Positions 1 through 9,243 are shown, counted from the stretch's first letter. The stretch: 64,000 nucleotides of DNA from Qipengyuania flavescens (GCF_029688735.1 NZ_JARULD010000001.1:186001-250000); one strand, 5' to 3'. Numbers and translations: made by a program. Notes: generated from the sequence alone by a model not told the origin.

Positions 1-290
1 GCGACTATTTCAATCCCGGCGGGCAGGACTGGGAGAAATACTGCTCGGTCGCCGGCCAGCGGACCTGGACCTTCATGATCTATCTCAACGATGTGGAGGC
101 CGGGGGCGCGACGCGGTTCAAGGCGATCGGCAAGACCTTCCAGCCCGAAGCGGGCAAGCTGCTCGGCTGGAACAACCGCCGCCCCGACGGCCGAGAGAAC
201 CCGAACACAATCCATCACGGGATGAAGGTGCGGAAGGGCGTGAAATACGTGATCACGAAGTGGTATCGCGAGAAGGAGTGGGGGTGGTGA
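1..290 (+). CDS. 2OG-Fe(II) oxygenase, prolyl 4-hydroxylase type (C-terminal part)
   Basis: The window opens inside this gene. The readable frame begins at base 3 and ends at the TGA at 288-290, giving about 95 C-terminal residues. They match the end of the prolyl 4-hydroxylase alpha-subunit-like fold. There is a strand reading RTWTFMIYLNDVEAGG, then the distal iron-binding His in the NTIHHGMKVRKG segment, followed by the basic residue expected to bind 2-oxoglutarate, and a final KYVITKWYR strand. The family hydroxylates proline or related substrates using Fe(II), O2 and 2-oxoglutarate. The proximal HxD ligands lie upstream of the window, so completeness cannot be judged. The stop overlaps a GTG start of the next small gene by four bases, which suggests translational coupling. 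Confidence 0.8.
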   Translation, partial: DYFNPGGQDWEKYCSVAGQRTWTFMIYLNDVEAGGATRFKAIGKTFQPEAGKLLGWNNRRPDGRENPNTIHHGMKVRKGVKYVITKWYREKEWGW

Positions 291-601
291 GCCGGGAAGG
301 CGTTTGGGGCATCGCTGCAATATTCGGCACAGTTGGCTTGGGTTTTAGTGCCTTCTGGTTTGTGTCCAACTACACGATCTTGCATAATCGACATGACGTC
401 GTGACCGAGGCTCGACTTGTCTGGACTGGAGGCGCAAAACCGATGTCACGCCTCCCTTGGGGCGACTATATCGTGCGGGTTGACGGTGATGCAGGAATCG
501 AAATCACCTGCCGCGATGGAACCGTAACGAACGGTGGCTACGTCACCGGATTGATGGCCGAGGACTACACCGTCACGCGCGACTGCAAAATCATATCGTA
601 A
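287..601 (+). CDS. Small single-span membrane protein of unknown function
   Basis: This is a 104-residue ORF with no family I recognise. I place the start at the GTG at 287, which overlaps the upstream TGA as GTGA and lies 8 bases after AAGGAG (273-278). GTG at 284 is equally close, and an upstream GTG at 260 is less likely. Residues about 5-25 are hydrophobic (WGIAAIFGTVGLGF) and predict one N-terminal membrane span. The remainder is a soluble domain of about 75 residues with two cysteines (in ITCRDG and RDCK), probably periplasmic if the N-terminus stays inside. The overlap puts it in one transcript with the 2OG-Fe(II) oxygenase. Its function is unknown. Confidence 0.55.
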   Translation: MSREGVWGIAAIFGTVGLGFSAFWFVSNYTILHNRHDVVTEARLVWTGGAKPMSRLPWGDYIVRVDGDAGIEITCRDGTVTNGGYVTGLMAEDYTVTRDCKIIS

Positions 602-610
602 CTCAGAATG

Positions 611-636
611 AAAAAAGGCGGCCCCGCAGGACCGCC
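611..636 (-). terminator. Intrinsic terminator of rpmE
   Basis: Read on the minus strand, an 8-pair GC-rich hairpin (arms at 617-624 and 629-636, one mismatch, four-base loop) is followed by six T residues (611-616). It lies about 30 bases after the rpmE stop and fits a rho-independent terminator. Confidence 0.8.
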
Positions 637-666
637 CTCTCGAATACGCGCGACTGGCGCGGGTGC

Positions 667-894
667 TCAGTTCTTCTTGAGCGACAGCCCGCCGAAACGC
701 TTGTTGAAGGCTGCGACGCGGCCGCCTTCCTGAAGCTGCTGCTTGCCGCCGGTCCACGCCGGGTGGCTCGTCGGGTCGATTTCGAGCGTCAGCGTGTCGC
801 CTTCGCTGCCCCAGGTCGAGCGCGTCTGGAATTCGGTGCCATCGGTCATCTTGACCGTGATCATGTGATAATCGGGGTGGCCATCGGTCTTCAT
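667..894 (-). CDS. rpmE: 50S ribosomal protein L31
   Basis: This 75-residue protein is ribosomal protein L31, a component of the large subunit that bridges to the small subunit. It starts [10 protein letters not shown] and contains the family pattern [12 protein letters not shown], then [11 protein letters not shown] and the C-terminal FNKRFGG. It lacks the zinc-binding cysteines of the E. coli type, as is usual for alphaproteobacterial L31. Length and ends fit the family, so the ATG at 894 is secure. It stands alone between its own terminator and fabZ, about 95 bases away on the same strand. Confidence 0.95.
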   Translation of the reverse strand: MKTDGHPDYHMITVKMTDGTEFQTRSTWGSEGDTLTLEIDPTSHPAWTGGKQQLQEGGRVAAFNKRFGGLSLKKN

Positions 895-988
895 GATAGT
901 CGTCCTTTGAGCTTCGGAGCGGTTCCGACCGGTCCAGCTGTGTTTGGGAAAGGCGCGCGCATAGCGGCGAGCGCCGAGATTGGCAACC

Positions 989-1447
989 TTATTCAGGTGC
1001 GTCGGCGATCATCGCGGTGAAGCTGACCTCGCAAGTCACTTTGCCCTCGACGCTAGCCTCGCCCGCAAACTTGCAGACGCGCGCGCGTTTCTGGACGAAT
1101 TCGGCCTTGAGGTCGAGCAGCACGCCCGGCGTCACGGGCGCGCGAAACTTCGCGTTCTCGATCGCCATGAAATAGACGAGCTTGCCCGATCCCGCGAGGC
1201 CGAGGCTTTCGACCGCGAGTACGCCCGCAGCCTGCGCGAGTGCCTCGATCTGAAGCACGCCGGGCATGATCGGCGAGCCGGGGAAGTGGCCCTGGAAAAA
1301 ATCCTCGTTGAAGCTGACCGCCTTGATCGCGTGTATGCGCTCGTCGACGACCAGCTCTTTCACCCGGTCGACCAGGAGCAGGGGATAGCGATGCGGCAGG
1401 CGCTTGAGAACCTGCACTACGTCGAAACCGGTCGTTTCCTCGCTCAT
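989..1447 (-). CDS. fabZ: 3-hydroxyacyl-[acyl-carrier-protein] dehydratase FabZ
   Basis: FabZ dehydrates 3-hydroxyacyl-ACP to trans-2-enoyl-ACP in fatty acid elongation and, in Gram-negatives, balances lipid A and phospholipid supply. The 152-residue protein has the hotdog-fold signature [11 protein letters not shown] near residues 19-29 and the catalytic His in [20 protein letters not shown]. The frame is open further upstream to 1558 but that part reads through the end of the skp-like gene. The ATG at 1447 gives [10 protein letters not shown] and the normal family length, with GGGAG upstream. It is the last gene of the bamA-skp-fabZ block, the usual proteobacterial order next to lipid A genes. 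No lpx genes follow here. Confidence 0.95.
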   Translation of the reverse strand: MSEETTGFDVVQVLKRLPHRYPLLLVDRVKELVVDERIHAIKAVSFNEDFFQGHFPGSPIMPGVLQIEALAQAAGVLAVESLGLAGSGKLVYFMAIENAKFRAPVTPGVLLDLKAEFVQKRARVCKFAGEASVEGKVTCEVSFTAMIADAPE

Positions 1448-1469
1448 CGCCCTGCTCCCGTCGTCAGGA

Positions 1470-2159
1470 TCAGCGGCCGGCCGGCTGCTGCTGCGCGGGC
1501 TGCTGGCCCTGCTGCTGCGCGGCTTGCTGGGCGGCCTGCTGTTGCGCGACACCGACAAGGATTTGCGAGACCGTTTGCTGGGTCTGCAGCGATTCCTGGC
1601 GCGGACGCCAGTTCGCCGGCGGCGTGATCTGCACGCTCGGCACGCGCTGGTTCATGACGGTGACGAGATCGTTCGTCACGTTGAGCGTTTCGGGTGCCCA
1701 CTGGACCGCATCCGGCGACAGCAGGAGCTGGATGTTCTTCTGCTGCACGACCTGCTGCTGCACATTGCTGTAGTCGTTGATGAGCTGCTCGATGGCATAG
1801 GTCTGTGCCAGCACGATCGGCTGCGAAGCCTGCTGGATCTGCTGTTCCTTTTGCTGGATCTGCTGCACGACGGAGGGATTGGCCTGCGCTTCGGCCTGGG
1901 TCAGCTGGCCGTCGTTATTGGTGTCGAGGCTCTGCTGCAGCGTCGCTGCTTCCTGGCGCAGGGTGCGTATCTGGGTGAGTTGCGCCGTATATTGCTGCTC
2001 GATCTGCTGGTAGGCGGCGATGCGCGCCTGCGAGCGCACAATCACTGCTTCCGGGCTGCTGGTGGCGATCGCGCCGGTCACCTGCGCGGCGGCGGGCGTG
2101 CTGGCAATAGCCGCGCCTGCGAGAGCCGCGGCAGCGAGAATCTTGGTCTTGCTGGTCAT
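1470..2159 (-). CDS. Skp/OmpH-family periplasmic chaperone with an EF-hand loop
   Basis: This 229-residue exported protein is the OmpH/Skp homologue that follows bamA. Skp holds unfolded outer-membrane proteins in the periplasm. Residues 1-25 form a signal peptide ending ASTPAAAQ. Residues about 45-135 are Gln-rich and predicted coiled coil. In the middle, residues 79-90 ([12 protein letters not shown]) match the 12-residue EF-hand calcium loop at every key position: D1, N3, D5, G6, L8 and E12. The last 37 residues are a Gln/Ala-rich low-complexity tail. The start ATG overlaps the bamA stop by one base (TAATG), so translation is coupled to bamA. The family is clear; calcium binding is inferred from the motif. 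Confidence 0.88.
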   Translation of the reverse strand: MTSKTKILAAAALAGAAIASTPAAAQVTGAIATSSPEAVIVRSQARIAAYQQIEQQYTAQLTQIRTLRQEAATLQQSLDTNNDGQLTQAEAQANPSVVQQIQQKEQQIQQASQPIVLAQTYAIEQLINDYSNVQQQVVQQKNIQLLLSPDAVQWAPETLNVTNDLVTVMNQRVPSVQITPPANWRPRQESLQTQQTVSQILVGVAQQQAAQQAAQQQGQQPAQQQPAGR

Positions 2160-4807
2160 TAGAATTGCGTTCCTACGTTGAATGAGAAGGTCTTGGTGTC
2201 GTCTCCGACTTCCTTCTTGATGATTTGGGCGAAATCGATCCTGAACGGACCGAAGGGCGAGTTCCAGTTGACGCCGATGCCCGCGGAAATGCGCGGTGCA
2301 GCAGTGTCGCCGACGAAAACTTCGCGATAGAAAGAACTGGCGGGGATGAACGGCAAAAGCGGATTGCCATCGGCGTCGACCGTGTCGGTCGTGGTCAGTC
2401 CGTCTTCATCGATGAAGAGCAACTGACCGTCCTGCGTAGCCTGACGACCGTTGGGCTGATTCACCAATGTGGGCGTCGTAATCGAGAACAACGAACCGAC
2501 ATCGACCCAGACGGACGGGCGCAGACCGAGTTCGCGTGCACCGCTACCGAGCGGGATCTCGAGCTCGGCTCGGCCGAGATAATAGGCCTTGCCGCCGATG
2601 GCATCGTCGAACCGCTGGTCGGACGACAGCGCATCCTCGATCGGCGTGGGAATACGCGGGCCATCGGGATTGTCGGGATCGGTCACGAAATTGAGCCGCA
2701 CGATGCGCGGGCCGATCCCGCGAATGTCGAAGCCGCGCATCTGCGGTTCGCCGAGGAAGAAGCGGTCGGTCAGGCGAATGCTGTCACGTCCGGGTTCCTC
2801 GCTGTCCTCGAGGCCGCGGATCCATCCGCCTTCGCCCGCCAGCGAGAACACGAACCCGCTGCCGATCGACCAGTATTTGGCCATGCGGGCGCGCGATCGG
2901 ATGTATTTCTCCGATCCGCCGAGGCCGGCGAACTCGTTGGTCCAGCTGATTGTTTCGCCGCGGCTCGGCCGCAGCCTGCTGTTGAGCGTGTTGTAGTTCA
3001 GGGTCAGCCCGAGAATCGAGCTCGAACGCTCGCCGATGGCTTCGCACAGGAAGCGCGTTGCGCGGCACTCGCCGTTCTCGAAGAACTCGTCGCCCAGCGA
3101 CACGTCGTCATAGTTGAACGTGTAGCTGCCGATGGCCGAGAGGTATTCGGTCAGCGGGACGCCCGCACGCAGCGAGAAGCCCGTCGTGGACTGCTCGTAC
3201 GTCGTATTGCGTTCGCTGTTGCGGAAGTTGAAGCTGTTGAAATCGCGGCGATAGATGTCGACGCCTGCAGAGATATTGCGGTCGAAAACATAAGGTTCGC
3301 TGAAGCTGATCTGCGCCGATTTGGAATAGCGGGAGTAGTTGACGCTCAGGCCGACCGTCTGCCCGCGACCGCGGAAATTGCGCTGGCGGATAGAGCCTGC
3401 GAGGATGAAGCTTTCGAGCGAGCTGAAGCCCGCCGATAGCTGCAGTTCGCCGGTCGCCTGTTCTTCCACATTCGCTTCGAGCACGATGCGGTCGGGCGCG
3501 CTGCCTTCGACCTGGTTGATCTCGAAGTTTTCCTGGAAATAGCCCAGCGAATTGATGCGCGCAGTGGAGCGGGACACGGCGAGCGAATTGAACGCGTCTC
3601 CTTCGGCGATACGGAATTCGCGGCGGATCACCTTGTCCTGCGTCAGCGTGTTGCCGTTCACGTCGATCCGCTCCACGTAAACGCGGGGCGCCTCGCGCAG
3701 GACGAAATTGACGTCCATCGTCAGATCGTCGGCGTCGCGACGGATTTCCGGGTTCACATCGGCAAAGGCATAGCCGAAGGTGCCGGCAAGTTCGGTCAGC
3801 TGTTCGACCGTGTCTTCGACCTGCTTGGCGTTGTACCAGTCGCCGCTCTTCATGGGAAGCCGTCCGGCCAGCGCATCGCTGTCGAAGTCGCGAATCTGGC
3901 TGTCGACGGTCACTTCGCCGAACTTGTGGCGCTCGCCTTCCTCGACGACATAGGTGATGATGAAATCGCGCTTGTCGGGCGTAAGCTCGGCCACGGCCGA
4001 TACGACGCGGAAATCGGCATAACCTTCGGTCAGGTAAAACAACCGGAGGTTCTGCTGGTCGAACGCGAGACGGTCGGGATCGTAGCTGGTATTGGAACTG
4101 AAGAAGCTCGTGAGGCGCGCCTGCTTGGTCAGCATTTCGCCGCGCAACTCGCCGTCCGAGAAAGCCTCGTTGCCGATGATGTTGATCTGGCGAACCTTGG
4201 ACTTGGGCCCCTCGTTGATCTCGAACACCACGTCGACGCGGTTCTGGCTCAGCTGCACCATCTTGGGCTCGACCGTCGCCGCGAAGCGGCCCTGGCGCTT
4301 GTAGAGCTCGATGATGCGGGCGACGTCCGCGCGAACCTTCGAACGGGTGAAGATCTGGCGCGGCGAGAGCTTGATCTCGGGCAGGATCTTGTCGTTCTTG
4401 ATCCGCTTGTTGCCCTCCAGGATGATGCGGTTGATGACCGGGTTCTCGGTCACCTCGATCACCACATTGCCGCCGTTGTTCACGACGCTGGCATTGGCGA
4501 ACAATTCGGTGGCGTAGAGATCCTTCAGCACCTGGTCGCCGACCGCCTGGGTCCAGACGTCGCCCGGGCGCAGGCGGATGTAGGAGAGGATCGTCTGCGG
4601 CTCGAGGCGCTGGGCCCCGCTCACCGCGATGGTCTGCACCGTCTGCTGCTGGACTGCGGGCGCCGGCGCCGCGGCTTCCGCCTCTTCAGTGTCCTGCGCG
4701 AGCGCGATCTGGGGGATGCCGGCGAGCATGGTTCCGGCGAGAAGGCCCATGGCCAGCCGTGCGGGCGAGGCTTTGCGGCGCGCGGCGGCAGGTGCGAAAT
4801 CAGTCAT
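2159..4807 (-). CDS. bamA: Outer membrane protein assembly factor BamA
   Basis: BamA is the Omp85-family core of the machine that folds beta-barrel proteins into the outer membrane. The 882-residue product has a long signal peptide (about residues 1-38, ending QIALAQ), five POTRA repeats up to about residue 450, and a C-terminal 16-strand barrel ending in phenylalanine (NVGTQF). The barrel carries the lid-loop region around RGFDIRGIGPR, where Omp85 proteins have an RGF motif. I prefer the ATG at 4807. A TTG two codons upstream (4813) is also possible. The gene sits between rseP and skp, as in most proteobacteria. Its order with rseP, dxr, cdsA and uppS suggests envelope-stress-responsive co-expression, but no sigma-E site was identified. 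Confidence 0.97.
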   Translation of the reverse strand: MTDFAPAAARRKASPARLAMGLLAGTMLAGIPQIALAQDTEEAEAAAPAPAVQQQTVQTIAVSGAQRLEPQTILSYIRLRPGDVWTQAVGDQVLKDLYATELFANASVVNNGGNVVIEVTENPVINRIILEGNKRIKNDKILPEIKLSPRQIFTRSKVRADVARIIELYKRQGRFAATVEPKMVQLSQNRVDVVFEINEGPKSKVRQINIIGNEAFSDGELRGEMLTKQARLTSFFSSNTSYDPDRLAFDQQNLRLFYLTEGYADFRVVSAVAELTPDKRDFIITYVVEEGERHKFGEVTVDSQIRDFDSDALAGRLPMKSGDWYNAKQVEDTVEQLTELAGTFGYAFADVNPEIRRDADDLTMDVNFVLREAPRVYVERIDVNGNTLTQDKVIRREFRIAEGDAFNSLAVSRSTARINSLGYFQENFEINQVEGSAPDRIVLEANVEEQATGELQLSAGFSSLESFILAGSIRQRNFRGRGQTVGLSVNYSRYSKSAQISFSEPYVFDRNISAGVDIYRRDFNSFNFRNSERNTTYEQSTTGFSLRAGVPLTEYLSAIGSYTFNYDDVSLGDEFFENGECRATRFLCEAIGERSSSILGLTLNYNTLNSRLRPSRGETISWTNEFAGLGGSEKYIRSRARMAKYWSIGSGFVFSLAGEGGWIRGLEDSEEPGRDSIRLTDRFFLGEPQMRGFDIRGIGPRIVRLNFVTDPDNPDGPRIPTPIEDALSSDQRFDDAIGGKAYYLGRAELEIPLGSGARELGLRPSVWVDVGSLFSITTPTLVNQPNGRQATQDGQLLFIDEDGLTTTDTVDADGNPLLPFIPASSFYREVFVGDTAAPRISAGIGVNWNSPFGPFRIDFAQIIKKEVGDDTKTFSFNVGTQF

Positions 4808-4976
4808 CGACAAGGAAAATCCCGTCCTCGTTAAAATGCTACGGAGCCGGTGGAAGTTGGGCCCATCGGCAAAAGCCGCTGTCTATGCAGCGGCCCGAAA
4901 GTCCCCTGCCCTAAGCGCTTGTGCCAATCAAGCTTTGCAACCGTGAACGCCCGCCTCCGCGCTGTGCTTTCCCCGG

Positions 4977-6110
4977 CTAATTCCCGAAGATCGGGAGACC
5001 GGCCAGGTCGTTGATCGTGACGAATACCATCAGCGCAAGCACGAGGGCCACGCCGGCGCGATACGCCACTTCCGTTCCACGAGGGCCGATGGGTTTCCGG
5101 CGGACTGCTTCTGCCGCGTAGAAAGCCAGGTGCCCGCCGTCGAGCGCGGGAATTGGCAGGAGGTTGATGAATGCCAAGTTAAGCGAAATCAGGGCGACGA
5201 AATTGGTAAAGGCCAGCGCACCCATGCTCAGCTGTTCGCCCGAAAATTTGGCGATCTTGACCGGACCGCCGAGCTCCTGGACCGAGCGTTCTCCGGTAAA
5301 GATCTGTGCGACACCGGTAATCATCATGTCGACCACGCCGATGGAATGATCGACGGCAAGACCGAGGCTGCCGACGATGCCCTGCGGCTCGTAGGTCATT
5401 TCCGCCTCTGCCGCCTGAATTCCGACGAGGCCGATCTTGGACTTGTTACCGAAACCGTCTTCGACCTCGCGGCTTTCGGTGGTGACGGCGAAGGTCTCGC
5501 GCGCTCCGTCGCGCAGGACGGTGATGTCGAGCGTGCGGCCCGGGTACATCATGATCGCGTTCTGGACGTCGCGGAAGCTCTCCATCGCCTCACCTTCAAT
5601 GGAGACAATACGGTCGCCCGCGCGCAGGCCGGCGTCACGCGCGGGCGAAGTTTCTGCGAACTCGGCGATCGTCAGCTGGCTATCCGCATCGGCAGGTACG
5701 GGCTTACCGTAGAAGGCAAAGAAACTCGCGAAGATCGCCAGCGTGACGAGGATGTTGGTCGCCGGTCCTGCGAACACGATCAGAGCGCGCTTCCATAGGG
5801 CAGCATGGTGGAAGCTACCCGCGCGCTCCTCTGCACTTACCTCTTCGGCAGCGGCGGTATCCGGAATGCTCGCCGGGTTCATGTCGCCCTTGAACTGGAC
5901 ATAGCCGCCCAGCGGCAGCGCGCTAAGCTTCCAGCGCGTCCCACGTTTGTCGGTGAAGCCCCAGATTTCCTTGCCGAAACCGATCGAGAAGGCTTCCGCC
6001 TGCACACCGAACCAGCGGCCGACGAGATAATGACCCAGCTCGTGAACGGTGATCAGCGGCCCCAGCAACAGCGGGAAACCGAGGACGTAATAGACCCACA
6101 GGGGCAACAT
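4977..6110 (-). CDS. rseP: RIP metalloprotease RseP (site-2 protease)
   Basis: RseP is an inner-membrane zinc protease that cuts anti-sigma factors and signal-peptide remnants within the membrane. The 377-residue product has the zinc motif HELGH at residues 23-27 in the first membrane span. A periplasmic PDZ domain lies at about 115-200, and the third zinc ligand is in LDGGH at about 323-327 near the C-terminal spans. The start is ambiguous. A TTG at 6119 lies two bases after the dxr stop, but the ATG at 6110 leaves 22 residues before HELGH, like E. coli RseP, and is preferred. It is co-directional with dxr and bamA and probably in one operon. Confidence 0.95.
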   Translation of the reverse strand: MLPLWVYYVLGFPLLLGPLITVHELGHYLVGRWFGVQAEAFSIGFGKEIWGFTDKRGTRWKLSALPLGGYVQFKGDMNPASIPDTAAAEEVSAEERAGSFHHAALWKRALIVFAGPATNILVTLAIFASFFAFYGKPVPADADSQLTIAEFAETSPARDAGLRAGDRIVSIEGEAMESFRDVQNAIMMYPGRTLDITVLRDGARETFAVTTESREVEDGFGNKSKIGLVGIQAAEAEMTYEPQGIVGSLGLAVDHSIGVVDMMITGVAQIFTGERSVQELGGPVKIAKFSGEQLSMGALAFTNFVALISLNLAFINLLPIPALDGGHLAFYAAEAVRRKPIGPRGTEVAYRAGVALVLALMVFVTINDLAGLPIFGN

Positions 6111-6120
6111 GTTTTCCAAG

Positions 6121-7272
6121 TCAGGCGAGCTCCAGCATTTCGGTCGCGCGCTTGCGGGAAGCGTCGTCCACCATCAGCACCTCGTCCAGAGAACGCGGAG
6201 CATCAGGCAGGTTTCCTTCCGAAAGAACGCGCTCGACCAATAGCGGAATGCGGCTGAATGGAATCTTACGGTCGAGGAATGCGGCGACAGCCACTTCGTT
6301 GGCGGCATTCAGCACGGCCGGGGCCGCCCCGCCCGCCTCTGCCGCCTCGCGCGCCAAACGGGTCGCGGGAAAGCGCTGTTCGTCGGGCTGGAAGAAACTG
6401 AGCTCGCCGATGGTCGGCAGGTCCAGCGGCTCGCAGGGCGTATCCATGCGCTGCGGCCAGGCGAGGCAGCTGGCGATGGGCACGCGCATGTCGGACGGGC
6501 CGAGCTGCGCCAGCGTGGATCCGTCGCGATATTCGACCATCGAGTGGATGACGCTCTGCGGATGGACCACGATGCGAATCTTGTCGAGGCCGACCGGGAA
6601 CAGGTGGTGCGCCTCGATCAGCTCCAGCCCCTTGTTGAACATGGTCGCGCTGTCGACGCTGATCTTCGCGCCCATGTCCCAGTTGGGATGCGCCACCGCC
6701 TGCTCGGGGGTGACGGCAGAGAGGTCCTCGACGGCGCGCAACGGGCCGCCGCTGGCGGTGAGCGTGATCCAGCGCACATCCTCGATCCGCCCGCCTTCGA
6801 GGCACTGGAAGATCGCATTGTGCTCGCTGTCGACGGGGAGCAGCGTCGCGCCGTGTTTCGCGACGGCAGCAGTCATCACCTCGCCTGCCGAAACCAGCGC
6901 TTCCTTGTTGGCGAGCGCGATTGTTCCGCCCTGTTCGATCGCCGCCATGACCGGGCCGAGGCCCGCACAGCCGACAATCGCGGCGACGGTGATGTCGACG
7001 GGGCGCGCCGCAGCTTCGCACAGCGCCCGCTTGCCGCCAGCCGCCTCGATCCCCGAACCGTCGAGCGCGGCGCGCAGGTCGTCCAGACAGCTCTCGTCCG
7101 CCACCACGGCAATCTCGGCGCGAAATTCCTTCGCGAGCGCGGCGAGTTCGGCAACGTTGCAATTCGCGGTCAGCGCGACGATGCGCCAATCATCGGGCGC
7201 GCGCCGGATCAGATCGAGCGTCGATGTGCCGACGGAGCCGGTGGCGCCAAGAATGGAGATGGAGCGGGTCAC
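6121..7272 (-). CDS. dxr: 1-deoxy-D-xylulose 5-phosphate reductoisomerase
   Basis: Dxr makes 2-C-methyl-D-erythritol 4-phosphate, the committed step of the MEP isoprenoid pathway. The protein (383 residues) begins VTRSISILGATGSVGTSTLD, with the NADPH-binding GATGSVG loop at residues 9-15. The metal-binding segment LPVDSEHNAIFQCL and the flexible-loop signature with HPNWDMGAKISVDSAT follow. The frame is open upstream to 7491, but only the GTG at 7272 gives a proper N-terminus. That GTG overlaps the cdsA stop as GTGA, so the two genes are translationally coupled. Making isoprenoid precursor next to uppS and cdsA fits a shared role in supplying carrier lipid and membrane. Confidence 0.96.
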   Translation of the reverse strand: MTRSISILGATGSVGTSTLDLIRRAPDDWRIVALTANCNVAELAALAKEFRAEIAVVADESCLDDLRAALDGSGIEAAGGKRALCEAAARPVDITVAAIVGCAGLGPVMAAIEQGGTIALANKEALVSAGEVMTAAVAKHGATLLPVDSEHNAIFQCLEGGRIEDVRWITLTASGGPLRAVEDLSAVTPEQAVAHPNWDMGAKISVDSATMFNKGLELIEAHHLFPVGLDKIRIVVHPQSVIHSMVEYRDGSTLAQLGPSDMRVPIASCLAWPQRMDTPCEPLDLPTIGELSFFQPDEQRFPATRLAREAAEAGGAAPAVLNAANEVAVAAFLDRKIPFSRIPLLVERVLSEGNLPDAPRSLDEVLMVDDASRKRATEMLELA

Positions 7273-7979
7273 AAAGCCGCTCCGAAAGTCGCTGCAGCCA
7301 ACAGAGCTACAGGAACTATCCCATCGGTCCGGTCGAAGACACCGCCGTGACCGGGGATAAGGTTCGAGCTGTCCTTCACCCCAGCTTTGCGCTTGATCCA
7401 GCTCTCGAGAAAATCGCCCGCCTGTGCGGCTACCGCAATCGCGGCCCCGATGCCCCCCAGTTGCAGCCAATCCAGCAAGCGTCCGCTCCATTCGGGACCA
7501 TCGACCGACGCGATGAAATGCAGAAGTCCGAAGACCCAGATCGACGCTCCGACCGTGCCCCCCAGCAGCCCCGCCCAGGTTTTCGATGGACTGATGGCAG
7601 GTGCGATCTTGGGACCGCCAATCGTCCGCCCGAAGAAATAGGCAAAGGTATCGACAAACACGACCGCGCCGATCACCCCAATCACCACGATCAGCGGGAA
7701 ACTCGTAAGGGCATAACCTGCCAGCCCGATGTAGATCGCACCGGCAGTGACGGCTGCCAGCCGGGCACCCTGCCGCTGCGTCGCCTTCAGCACGAGGATC
7801 ACAAACTCCACGAGAGTCGCGAAAGCGACCCCTGCGATGAACAGGTCGAGCCAGATACCGCCGAGCCAGAAAGCCAGCCCGGCCACCGCCACCATGACCA
7901 GCGCCGACGCTGCGCGCACGGGCAGGTCGGCGTTCTTGCCCTTCGCGGGCACCGCTTGTGCTGCTCTACCGTCCACCAA
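7269..7979 (-). CDS. cdsA: Phosphatidate cytidylyltransferase (CDP-diglyceride synthase)
   Basis: CdsA forms CDP-diacylglycerol from phosphatidic acid and CTP at the inner membrane. This is the precursor used by PssA elsewhere in this window. The 236-residue protein has about six membrane spans, and its C-terminal part holds the complete family signature at about residues 193-219 (SWIKRKAGVKD, then PGHGGVFDRTD). The start overlaps the end of uppS by 14 bases, and the stop overlaps dxr by four. It is somewhat shorter than E. coli CdsA but typical for alphaproteobacteria. Confidence 0.95.
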   Translation of the reverse strand: MVDGRAAQAVPAKGKNADLPVRAASALVMVAVAGLAFWLGGIWLDLFIAGVAFATLVEFVILVLKATQRQGARLAAVTAGAIYIGLAGYALTSFPLIVVIGVIGAVVFVDTFAYFFGRTIGGPKIAPAISPSKTWAGLLGGTVGASIWVFGLLHFIASVDGPEWSGRLLDWLQLGGIGAAIAVAAQAGDFLESWIKRKAGVKDSSNLIPGHGGVFDRTDGIVPVALLAAATFGAAL

Positions 7980-8649
7980 AGCGCCTCTCCCGGTCGCCGA
8001 AATCCGCCAGCGCCTGCTTGAACAGCTCGGGCGTGAAATCGGGCCATAGGACGTCGGTGAAGATCATTTCCGCATAGGCCGCCTGCCACAAGAGGAAATT
8101 CGACAGCCGCACTTCGCCACTGGTGCGGATCAGCAGGTCAAGCGGAGGCAGCGGCGCGGTGTAGAGATGCTCGGCAAGGCTTTCTTCGGTGATCTCGCCC
8201 ACAGCCGCAGCTCTGCGCGCAGCCGCCACGATCTCCGCCTGCGCGCCGTAGTTCAGCGCCACCGCCAGCGTGCGCGAGCCCTTACTGGTCTGCTCCAGCG
8301 CATCCTCCAGCATGGCGACGATATCGGGCGCGAGTGCCTGCCAGTCGCCGAGAATATGCAGTTTCACGTCATTGGCAATAAACTCGGGCAGGTCCGACTT
8401 GATGAACTTGCGCATCAGGTCCATCAAATCGTCGACCTCGTCCTCCGGCCGCTTCCAGTTTTCGGAGCTGAAGGCGTAGAGCGTCAGGCATTCGACTTCG
8501 GTGTCCTTGAGGCTGCGCACCAATTCGCGCACCGCCTCCACGCCCTTGCGATGGCCCATCACGCGCGGCAGGTGCCGGCGCTTCGCCCAGCGACCGTTGC
8601 CATCCATGATGATGGCGACATGGCGGGCCTGCTGGCCTTGCGCGCTCAT
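7966..8649 (-). CDS. uppS: Di-trans,poly-cis-undecaprenyl diphosphate synthase
   Basis: UppS elongates farnesyl diphosphate with eight isopentenyl units to make the C55 lipid carrier for peptidoglycan and surface glycans. The 227-residue protein has the catalytic P-loop IIMDGNGRWAK (Asp16) near the N-terminus and the conserved YAFSSENWKRP segment. The C-terminal signature reads DLLIRTSGEVRLSNFLLWQ, with FTDVLWPDF after it. It lies between frr and cdsA in the order common to most bacteria and is tightly packed with both. Confidence 0.96.
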   Translation of the reverse strand: MSAQGQQARHVAIIMDGNGRWAKRRHLPRVMGHRKGVEAVRELVRSLKDTEVECLTLYAFSSENWKRPEDEVDDLMDLMRKFIKSDLPEFIANDVKLHILGDWQALAPDIVAMLEDALEQTSKGSRTLAVALNYGAQAEIVAAARRAAAVGEITEESLAEHLYTAPLPPLDLLIRTSGEVRLSNFLLWQAAYAEMIFTDVLWPDFTPELFKQALADFGDRERRFGGR

Positions 8650-8673
8650 TCCTGCTCCCCGATCCTCACCCGC

Positions 8674-9231
8674 TTACTGGGTCAGGATTTCCTGCGTCTT
8701 CTTCTCGACCGCCTCATCGGTTTCGGCGACGTATTTGTCGGTCAGCTTCTGGACCTCGTCCTCGGACCGCTTGCGGTCATCTTCGGAGATTTCCTTCTTC
8801 TTCTCGTCTTCCTTAAGCGCTTCCATGCCGTCGCGGCGCACGTTGCGAATGGCGATCTTGCCCTTCTCGCCATATTCGCCCGCCAGCTTGGCGAGGTCCT
8901 TGCGGCGTTCCTCGGTCAGGTCGGGCATCGGCAGGCGGATGGTCTGACCATCCTGCATCGGGTTTAGGCCGAGATTGGCCTTGGCGATGCCCTTCTCCAC
9001 TGCGCTCACATTGGCCTTGTCCCATACCTGCACGCTCAGCATGCGCGGTTCGGGTGCGCTGACCGTCGCGACCTGGCTGAGCGGCATCATCGAGCCATAG
9101 ACCTCGACCACGACCGGATCGAGCAGGCTGGTATTCGCGCGGCCGGTGCGCAGGCCCGAAAGATCGCCCTTCAGGCTTTCGACGGCACCCTTCATGCGGC
9201 GCTCGATATCGGCTTTGTCGTATTTGGCCAT
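8674..9231 (-). CDS. frr: Ribosome recycling factor
   Basis: Frr splits the post-termination ribosome together with EF-G. The product is 185 residues, the standard length. It begins [20 protein letters not shown] and has the [15 protein letters not shown] segment and the [10 protein letters not shown] region of domain I. It is 12 bases downstream of pyrH and about 25 bases upstream of uppS on the minus strand, so the three are very likely cotranscribed. Confidence 0.97.
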   Translation of the reverse strand: MAKYDKADIERRMKGAVESLKGDLSGLRTGRANTSLLDPVVVEVYGSMMPLSQVATVSAPEPRMLSVQVWDKANVSAVEKGIAKANLGLNPMQDGQTIRLPMPDLTEERRKDLAKLAGEYGEKGKIAIRNVRRDGMEALKEDEKKKEISEDDRKRSEDEVQKLTDKYVAETDEAVEKKTQEILTQ

Positions 9232-9243
9232 GATGGCTTCCTC

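Noticed and set aside
2225-3439. 404-residue plus-strand ORF opposite bamA
   Set aside because: It is an antisense shadow of the BamA frame in GC-rich DNA, with Arg/Glu/Ala-rich low-information sequence and no ribosome-binding site.
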